DNA of 9,463 nt from Taibaiella sp. (GTDB lineage: Bacteria; Bacteroidota; Bacteroidia; Chitinophagales; Chitinophagaceae): the NCBI GenBank assembly GCA_019454705.1, contig JACFNS010000022.1, forward strand, positions 4,479 to 13,941, given 5' to 3'. The notes beneath the pieces are model-generated. The model was not told the DNA's origin and made no database searches. It worked only from the letters and a program-made list of their open reading frames with translations. The position numbers and the translations under genes are program-made. This document shows, one piece after another, positions 1 through 4,101 of the stretch (positions are counted from its first letter, which is position 1; the number at the start of each line of letters is the position of its first letter).

Positions 1-344
1 GGCTGCTCCACAACGCATGCTGCACTACTGCCAATCGAATTCCTGAATGAATGGATAACTCTGCCATTAGTTCCAAAACTATTATCCACTTTACCATCAT
101 TATCGTATTTGTACATCAAGAAAGAACCAAAAGCTCTTCCTGCGGCTATTAATTTACCGTCTGAGGTCGTAGTAATAGAATTAAAACCCGAAGGCCCGTA
201 TGGCCCTAAAGAATCAGTAATGACTATGCCTTTAGTTCCAAAAGTAGGGTCGAGGAATATTTGCGCATCAACTGTTAACGCCAGACATACGCAACATAGG
301 AACGCCGAAATAACATAAATAGATAATTTCTTAAACCTTAACAT
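1..344 (-). CDS. Secreted delta-60 repeat protein, N-terminal 114 residues (runs off the left edge)
   Basis: Reading the minus strand from the ATG at 344-342 gives an open frame to the window edge. Residues 1-28 look like a signal peptide: basic start (MLRFKK), a hydrophobic core, then a probable cleavage after VDA. The mature part shows delta-60 repeat signatures: LDPTFGTKGIV at 31-41, then SDGKLIAAGR at 61-70, MYKYDNDGKVDNSFGTNGRV at 77-96. The DGK-L-AAGR / Y--DG--D-SFG-NG-V pattern is the usual unit of this beta-propeller-like family. Such proteins in Bacteroidota are typically large, exported, and often end in a T9SS sorting domain; that end lies outside the window. The specific role is unknown. 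The next gene upstream on this strand is the small lipoprotein, separated by a strong terminator, so this gene probably has its own promoter. Family call is firm; function is not. Confidence 0.8.
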   Translation of the reverse strand, partial: MLRFKKLSIYVISAFLCCVCLALTVDAQIFLDPTFGTKGIVITDSLGPYGPSGFNSITTTSDGKLIAAGRAFGSFLMYKYDNDGKVDNSFGTNGRVIHSFRNSIGSSAACVVEQ

Positions 345-349
345 ACTAT

Positions 350-508
350 TTAAAAGACACAATATACTCCCTTCCGGTTGGTGTTATCACCAATCAATGG
401 AGTAGAGATAGCTAACATACCTCTACTTTTCAGATTACCTGCCGTGAGAAAAGTTGCTTCGTCGTATCTCCTCGCAAAATCCGGATTATTGTAAAACAGA
501 AAAAGCCG
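350..508 (-). pseudogene. Possible 3' remnant of a lost gene: headless 52-codon open frame
   Basis: On the minus strand a frame is open from 508 to a TAA at 352-350, which ends 5 bases before the ATG of the delta-60 gene. The translation contains YNNPDFARRYDEATF and, further on, STPLIGDNTNRKGVYCVF, which reads like ordinary protein rather than noise. It has no ATG, GTG or TTG before an internal ATG at 418-416, and it begins inside the terminator hairpin of the lipoprotein gene. This fits a decayed gene tail brought next to the delta-60 gene by deletion. It could equally be chance: 52 codons without a stop is not rare. I do not recognise the family. The same bases form small hairpins, which gives a competing reading as a structured leader. 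Confidence 0.2.
365..427 (-). promoter_or_regulatory. Overlapping, mutually exclusive inverted repeats upstream of the delta-60 gene
   Basis: Three exact inverted repeats lie 20-85 bases upstream of the delta-60 start. TTGGTG (378-383) pairs with CACCAA (388-393) around a 4-base loop. It sits inside an outer pair, TACTCC (365-370) with GGAGTA (399-404). A second helix, AGTAGAG (401-407) with CTCTACT (421-427), uses bases 401-404 as well, so it excludes the outer pair. In a leader RNA this would allow two alternative folds. The arms are short, no known riboswitch core was recognised, and the interval may be former coding sequence. Confidence 0.25.
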
Positions 509-525
509 TCACAAAAGTGACGGCT
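500..525 (-). terminator. Rho-independent terminator of the lipoprotein gene
   Basis: AGCCGTCAC (504-512) and GTGACGGCT (517-525) form a perfect 9-bp stem with a 4-base loop. On the minus strand the stem is followed directly by TTTTCTGTTTT. It begins 26 bases past the stop codon of the minus-strand lipoprotein gene, the expected place for its terminator. Confidence 0.85.
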
Positions 526-551
526 CTTCTATTTCTTAATCAGAAAATTGA

Positions 552-767
552 TTACTGAGCAGGAGTTGCTTCTGTAGCAGGAGCAGCTTCAGCAGGAGCA
601 GCTGTAGTATCAACAACAGGCTCAGCAGCAGGCGCTTCTTCAGCAGCAGGTGCCATTTCTGTAGTTTCTTCAGTAGTGGGCTCTTCAGTAGTTTCTTCAT
701 TGCTACCGCAAGAAGCGATGAACATACCTAATGCCAGTGTGAAAATTCCGAGTTTTACGAATTTCAT
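552..767 (-). CDS. Small low-complexity Glu/Thr/Pro/Ala-rich lipoprotein, 71 residues
   Basis: The N-terminus is a clear lipoprotein signal: MKFVK, a hydrophobic stretch, then the lipobox I-A-S-C with the lipidated cysteine at residue 20. The mature 52 residues are almost wholly E, T, P, A and V in short imperfect repeats (TTEEPTTEETTE; APAAEEAPAAEP; APAEAAPATEATPA). They are strongly acidic, with no basic residue and no second cysteine, so probably disordered. Acidic residues a few positions after the cysteine resemble the surface-export signals described for Bacteroidota lipoproteins, so surface exposure is possible but inferred. No family is recognised. It is divergent from the ECF sigma gene and shares its GGTTACC-N17-TTAATRG element, which suggests it belongs to that sigma factor's regulon. 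A strong terminator follows. The gene call is sound because signal, lipobox and terminator agree; the role is unknown. Confidence 0.85.
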   Translation of the reverse strand: MKFVKLGIFTLALGMFIASCGSNEETTEEPTTEETTEMAPAAEEAPAAEPVVDTTAAPAEAAPATEATPAQ

Positions 768-797
768 AATTGTAGTTTTTAAAAAATGAATAGTTTA

Positions 798-828
798 CCA
801 TTAATACCATTAACAGGAAAAGGTAACC
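798..828 (-). promoter_or_regulatory. Candidate ECF-type promoter of the lipoprotein gene (copy 1 of a shared two-box element)
   Basis: On the minus strand GGTTACC (828-822) is followed after exactly 17 bases by TTAATGG (804-798). The first box continues as GGTTACCTTTT, identical to 974-984 on the plus strand ahead of the sigma gene. Box spacing is right for an ECF -35/-10 pair, and the implied transcript would start near 791, about 24 bases upstream of the lipoprotein ATG. TTAATGGTA occurs twice in tandem here (813-796), so the -10-like box is duplicated. The boxes are not the classical GGAAC/GTC sequences, so a transcription-factor site is the alternative. Confidence 0.5.
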
Positions 829-892
829 GCCCGAAAATTAGATATTTTTATATTTTTTTTATCATAACTCATAATTAATTAATAGCCAAACT

Positions 893-920
893 AAAATATT
901 AATAGGCGGTATAATATTTT
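893..920. repeat. AT-rich perfect 9-bp inverted repeat in the divergent intergenic region
   Basis: AAAATATTA (893-901) and TAATATTTT (912-920) are perfect inverted copies separated by 10 bases. They end 17 bases before the TAnnTTTG box of the sigma gene, overlapping where its -33 element would lie. This could be a regulator binding site, but the region is very AT-rich and chance is a fair explanation. Confidence 0.3.
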
Positions 921-937
921 TTCTCTGAGCTTAGTTT

Positions 938-945
938 TACCTTTG
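938..945 (+). promoter_or_regulatory. Candidate housekeeping -7 box (TAnnTTTG) for the sigma gene
   Basis: TACCTTTG matches the Bacteroidota primary-sigma -7 consensus TAnnTTTG exactly. The upstream -33 region holds only a T-run (917-922), not TTTG, so this half is weak. The implied start point near 951 would leave a leader of about 54 bases before the TTG at 1005. Confidence 0.45.
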
Positions 946-973
946 AATTAACAAGTAAAATAACGGCAGAGGG

Positions 974-1004
974 GGTTACCTTTTGCCCAAAAACAGATTA
1001 ATAG
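974..1004 (+). promoter_or_regulatory. Candidate ECF-type promoter or operator of the sigma gene (copy 2 of the shared element)
   Basis: GGTTACC (974-980) is followed after exactly 17 bases by TTAATAG (998-1004), the same arrangement as at 828-798 on the other strand. If this is a promoter, transcription would begin around 1010, just inside the annotated reading frame. The true start would then be a later codon such as TTG at 1017. If it is an operator, it sits downstream of the 938-945 promoter. Either way it suggests autoregulation. Confidence 0.45.
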
Positions 1005-1577
1005 TTGCAGAACGACTTGCATACGGAACGGGAATTGCTGCGGCAGCTGGTACGTGGAGACCACGCCGCTATGGAACAGGTATATAACCGCCACTATCGT
1101 TTGGTATCACGGTGGATATCCAAGATGGGCGGTGACGAAGACGACGCGGCAGATATTTGCCAGGAATCGATGATTGTGCTATACGAAAAGTCGCGAAACG
1201 GCGATTTTGAGTTGACGAGTAAACTAAGTACCTATCTCTTTGCGATAGCGCGCAACTTGTGGTATAAAAAGATGCAGAACAGACAGGCGGGCGTAGTGAA
1301 GATAGACGAGGGTGATGAGCTGAACATAGGGGCCAATTATGAAGACGATATAAAAGCGCACCACGAGCGGGAACTGCATTACCAGCAGCTGGACCATGCC
1401 CTGGGCAAACTGGGAGAACCCTGCGCTTCGTTATTAAGGTCGTTCTATTTTAATAATAACAGTATGCAGGATATAGCCGCAGAATTTGGCTATACCAATG
1501 CAGATAACGCCAAGACACAGAAGTATAAGTGCCTGGCCAGGTTGAAGAAACTATTTTATAGTACACAAGTGAAATGA
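1005..1577 (+). CDS. ECF-family RNA polymerase sigma factor (sigma-70 family)
   Basis: This directs RNA polymerase to a set of alternative promoters. Region 2 spans about residues 11-94: ELLRQLVRGDHAAMEQVYNR, the acidic DEDDAADICQESMIVLYEK helix, and STYLFAIARNLWYKK. A variable acidic linker covers 95-127. Region 4 spans about 128-182 and ends in the DNA-binding helix-turn-helix (MQDIAAEFGYTNADNAKTQK, then KCLARLKK). The 190-residue length is normal for an ECF factor. No ATG precedes the domain: a TAG lies immediately upstream, so the start must be TTG at 1005 or TTG at 1017, as ATG 1071 would cut region 2. The next gene begins 12 bases after the stop and carries an anti-sigma-like domain, so the two are very likely co-transcribed partners. 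The shared two-box element ahead of this gene suggests it controls itself. Family certain; regulon inferred. Confidence 0.93.
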   Translation: MQNDLHTERELLRQLVRGDHAAMEQVYNRHYRLVSRWISKMGGDEDDAADICQESMIVLYEKSRNGDFELTSKLSTYLFAIARNLWYKKMQNRQAGVVKIDEGDELNIGANYEDDIKAHHERELHYQQLDHALGKLGEPCASLLRSFYFNNNSMQDIAAEFGYTNADNAKTQKYKCLARLKKLFYSTQVK

Positions 1578-1589
1578 TAAGCGTTAGTG

Positions 1590-2663
1590 ATGTATAACAA
1601 TAATATATGGGAGCTGGCTGAAGCCTGGACTGACGGCAGATTAAATGCCGCCGACAGGCAGTTGCTGGAAGAAAGGAAAAATGCCGACCCTGCATTTGCT
1701 GCGGAGTTCCAGGAGGCGATGAATATGCTGCAATCGCTGCAAGGCAGTGGCGAGCATAAGCGTTTTAAAAACGCGCTGGCACAGGCACAAAAGGCTGCCT
1801 CATTGCAACAGGAGCATACCATAGTACCCAAAACCATATCGCTGGTGCGCAACCACTGGCGCACTGCTGCCATTGCTGCGTCTATTGCCATCATTACTTC
1901 GCTGGCTACATTCTCCATCACCCGTCACAACGACAAAAAGATAGCCTCTCAATACAGCCTGCTGCGTCGCGACCTGGAAACTTACAAGCGCTCGCAGAAC
2001 AAGATTATCAAAGACATAAAAGAACAGTCAACTGTTACCCCCCAACTGGAAGCACGCTATACCGGTACGGGCTTTGCGCTGACCAACGACGGCTACTTAG
2101 TGACCAGCTATCACGTAATAGCGGGCGCCGACTCTGTATATATCCAGAACCGTGATGGTAACTACTACAAAACCCATGTAGTAGCATTCAACGAAGCAAA
2201 CGATGTGGTGGTGCTGAAAGTGGAAGACAAAAAATTCAAATTCGGCAAGCAGGATATACCCTATACTATCGCTAAAAGCAAAAAGAAGCTGGGCGCCAGG
2301 GTATTTACCCTCGGTTTTCCGCAGGATGAGATTGTGTATAACGAAGGTTATATCAGTGCCAAGAACGGTTATAACGGGGACTCTTCGCAATACCGCTTAG
2401 ACATTCCCGCAGGCCCTGGCCAGAGTGGCTCCCCTGTTGCTGACGCTTCGGGTAACATCATTGGTATCATCACCGGTAAAGAGAGTGAAAACGAGGCTAC
2501 TTACGCCGTAGCATCAGAAGCTATCATAGACCTGCTGAACAACATGCCTGAAAAAAATAAAATAAAGCTGAGCAGCTACAATAAACTGGGCAAACTGGGC
2601 AGGGAGCAGCAGATTGAAAAAATGGAGTATTACACACTGGCCATTAAGGTGTATAAAAAATAG
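1590..2663 (+). CDS. Membrane-anchored trypsin-like serine protease with N-terminal anti-sigma-like domain
   Basis: The N-terminal 70 residues (WELAEAWTDGRLNAADRQLL, then ADPAFAAEFQEAM) resemble the cytoplasmic helical part of Bacteroidota anti-sigma factors, but lack the HxxxCxxC zinc motif. A single transmembrane helix lies at about 92-111, then a charged, probably coiled stretch (114-145). The rest is a periplasmic S1C/Trypsin_2-like protease, about 155-318. The triad is visible: His175 in TSYHVIAGA, Asp205 in NDVVVLKV, Ser279 in GPGQSGSPV. There is no PDZ domain, unlike HtrA/DegS; about 38 basic residues follow the protease. The start is ATG at 1590, directly after a GTG at 1587 that is a poorer alternative. 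It lies 12 bases behind the ECF sigma gene, and a terminator follows, so they form a two-gene unit. Likely role (inference): it holds the sigma factor at the membrane and couples release to its own or another protease activity. It could instead be a protease simply controlled by the sigma factor. Confidence 0.85.
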   Translation: MYNNNIWELAEAWTDGRLNAADRQLLEERKNADPAFAAEFQEAMNMLQSLQGSGEHKRFKNALAQAQKAASLQQEHTIVPKTISLVRNHWRTAAIAASIAIITSLATFSITRHNDKKIASQYSLLRRDLETYKRSQNKIIKDIKEQSTVTPQLEARYTGTGFALTNDGYLVTSYHVIAGADSVYIQNRDGNYYKTHVVAFNEANDVVVLKVEDKKFKFGKQDIPYTIAKSKKKLGARVFTLGFPQDEIVYNEGYISAKNGYNGDSSQYRLDIPAGPGQSGSPVADASGNIIGIITGKESENEATYAVASEAIIDLLNNMPEKNKIKLSSYNKLGKLGREQQIEKMEYYTLAIKVYKK

Positions 2664-2686
2664 TTTTATTGCTTATATATTCTTTC

Positions 2687-2711
2687 GGGCGGCAGTGATG
2701 CCGCCCTTTTT
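2687..2711 (+). terminator. Rho-independent terminator after the sigma/protease pair
   Basis: GGGCGGCA (2687-2694) and TGCCGCCC (2699-2706) form a perfect GC-rich 8-bp stem with a GTGA loop, followed by TTTTT. It starts 23 bases beyond the protease stop codon and separates that unit from tatC. Confidence 0.88.
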
Positions 2712-2754
2712 ATATTAAGGAAAATATGGTTATACAGGCAGGGGTTTTATTATC

Positions 2755-2762
2755 TAACTTTG
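2755..2762 (+). promoter_or_regulatory. Candidate -7 box (TAnnTTTG) of the tatC-rpiB operon
   Basis: TAACTTTG matches TAnnTTTG exactly and lies 20 bases before the tatC GTG, just after the preceding terminator. No TTTG is seen at the -33 distance. The leader would be only about 10-15 bases. Confidence 0.5.
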
Positions 2763-2781
2763 CCGCCTGTAAATAATAAGC

Positions 2782-3630
2782 GTGAGCGGTAAAAGAAAAT
2801 TCTTTGGCAGGCGGGGCAGCAAAAAAGACCCGAATGCAGAAATGACCTTCGTAGACCATATAGAGGAACTGCGGTGGCATATAGTGCGTGCGCTGATTGC
2901 TATACTGATAGGCGGTGTGGTGATGTTTATCTATAGCGAAGAGGTATTTGACAAAATAATTGTAGCGCCCGCCAAGAAAGATTTTATTTCTTACCGCGTG
3001 ATGTGCGAGCTGGGCGAAATGACCAATATCAGCGCGCTGTGCCTGGATGAAATTAATCTTGAGTTTCAGAATACTGAATTGTCCGGCCAGTTTATGATGA
3101 GCTTTTCCGTATCGTTCATGCTGGGCTTTATCATGGCTTTTCCTTATGTGTTTTGGGAATTCTGGCGGTTTATCAAACCGGCGCTTAGCCAGAAAGAGCT
3201 GAGGAGTGCCAGGGGTATCGTCTTCTGGACATCCATTTTATTTTTCTTTGGGGTACTGTTCGCATATTACGTAGTGGCCCCATTCACTATCAACTTTTTC
3301 GCCAACTACACCCTGAGCCCCACGTTTAAAAATATTATCACCATCAGCAATTACTACAATACCCTGTTCGACCTGGTATTGGGTATAGGCCTGGTGTTTG
3401 AACTGCCGGTGGTCGTGTACTTCCTTTCCCGCATCGGGTTGCTCACGCCTATGCTGATGCGGTCTAAAAGGAGTTATGCTATATTGATTATTTTTGTACT
3501 GGCGGCTATAATTACCCCGCCTGATATGTTTTCGCTTTGGCTGGTGAGTATCCCATTGCTGATACTTTACCAGGTATCCATTACCATCAGCGAGCGTGCA
3601 TATAAAGAAAGATTAAAAAACAGAGATTAA
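2782..3630 (+). CDS. tatC: Sec-independent (twin-arginine) protein translocase subunit TatC
   Basis: TatC is the inner-membrane receptor that binds twin-arginine signal peptides and, with TatA-type subunits, moves folded proteins across the membrane. The N-terminal signature is FVDHIEELRWHIVRAL (23-38). Six hydrophobic segments lie at roughly 33-51, 104-127, 146-172, 191-217, 231-246 and 250-268. Key residues are in place: Glu139 in KPALSQKELR (equivalent to E. coli Glu103) and Asp248 in ITPPDMFS (equivalent to Asp211). The first periplasmic loop, about 52-103, is longer than in E. coli and holds two cysteines (75, 87), as is common in Bacteroidota. The start is GTG at 2782; an in-frame TAA lies 12 bases upstream and no ATG fits. 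rpiB begins 13 bases after the stop, so the two are probably one transcript. No tatA or tatB is in the window. Confidence 0.96.
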   Translation: MSGKRKFFGRRGSKKDPNAEMTFVDHIEELRWHIVRALIAILIGGVVMFIYSEEVFDKIIVAPAKKDFISYRVMCELGEMTNISALCLDEINLEFQNTELSGQFMMSFSVSFMLGFIMAFPYVFWEFWRFIKPALSQKELRSARGIVFWTSILFFFGVLFAYYVVAPFTINFFANYTLSPTFKNIITISNYYNTLFDLVLGIGLVFELPVVVYFLSRIGLLTPMLMRSKRSYAILIIFVLAAIITPPDMFSLWLVSIPLLILYQVSITISERAYKERLKNRD

Positions 3631-3643
3631 AATAAAGGTACTT

Positions 3644-4093
3644 ATGCAACAGACAGCTTTCAACCAGGACCTGCCAATAGTAATAGGCGGCGACCATGCG
3701 GGTTTCGAATATAAAGGGCATATCATCAAAGCTCTGCGCGATGCGGGTTTGACTGTTGAAGACAAAGGGCCGTACAGTGCGGACAGTACCGACTATCCTG
3801 ACTACGCACACCCCGTGGCCGACATGGTGGAAACCGGCAATGCTGCGGCAGGTATATTGATATGCGGCAGCGGCAATGGTGTATGCATGACCGCCAACAA
3901 ACACAAGGACATACGCGCCGCCCTGTGCTGGAACGAAGAACTGGCATCGCTGGCACGCCAGCACAACAATGCCAATATACTGTGCATACCCGCCAGGTTT
4001 GTATCAGAAGACTTAGCACTGAAAATGGTGGACACTTTCCTGAATACAGCCTTTGAAGGAGGCCGCCACGAGAAGAGGGTGAATAAAATCTAA
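3644..4093 (+). CDS. rpiB: Ribose-5-phosphate isomerase B
   Basis: RpiB interconverts ribose 5-phosphate and ribulose 5-phosphate in the non-oxidative pentose phosphate pathway, in the cytoplasm. Recognisable elements in order are the phosphate/substrate motif GGDHAGFEYK (15-24), DYPDYAHPVA (50-59), the catalytic-cysteine loop ICGSGNGVCMTANK with Cys74, and the RQHNNANILCIPAR segment with His107 (105-118). The length of 149 residues is typical of the LacA/RpiB family. An AAAGG stretch ahead of the ATG could serve as a weak ribosome site. The 13-base gap from tatC and shared strand suggest an operon, with no obvious functional link. The stop is only 8 bases from the stop of the converging receptor gene, and no terminator hairpin is visible between them. 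A LacAB-type galactose-6-phosphate isomerase is a less likely alternative because there is no lac gene context. Confidence 0.95.
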   Translation: MQQTAFNQDLPIVIGGDHAGFEYKGHIIKALRDAGLTVEDKGPYSADSTDYPDYAHPVADMVETGNAAAGILICGSGNGVCMTANKHKDIRAALCWNEELASLARQHNNANILCIPARFVSEDLALKMVDTFLNTAFEGGRHEKRVNKI

Positions 4094-4101
4094 ATCCGCT
4101 T

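Noticed and set aside
109..318. Open frame on the plus strand over the delta-60 gene
   Set aside because: It overlaps the minus-strand coding sequence with clear delta-60 repeats and a signal peptide; its own translation shows no recognisable features.
552..700. Repeated GCAGCAG-like units as a DNA repeat array
   Set aside because: They are explained by the Ala/Glu/Thr-rich codons of the small lipoprotein; unit length is irregular, and there are no spacers as in CRISPR.
1071..1073. First ATG of the sigma gene as its start
   Set aside because: It would remove the beginning of conserved region 2, which is well formed upstream of it.
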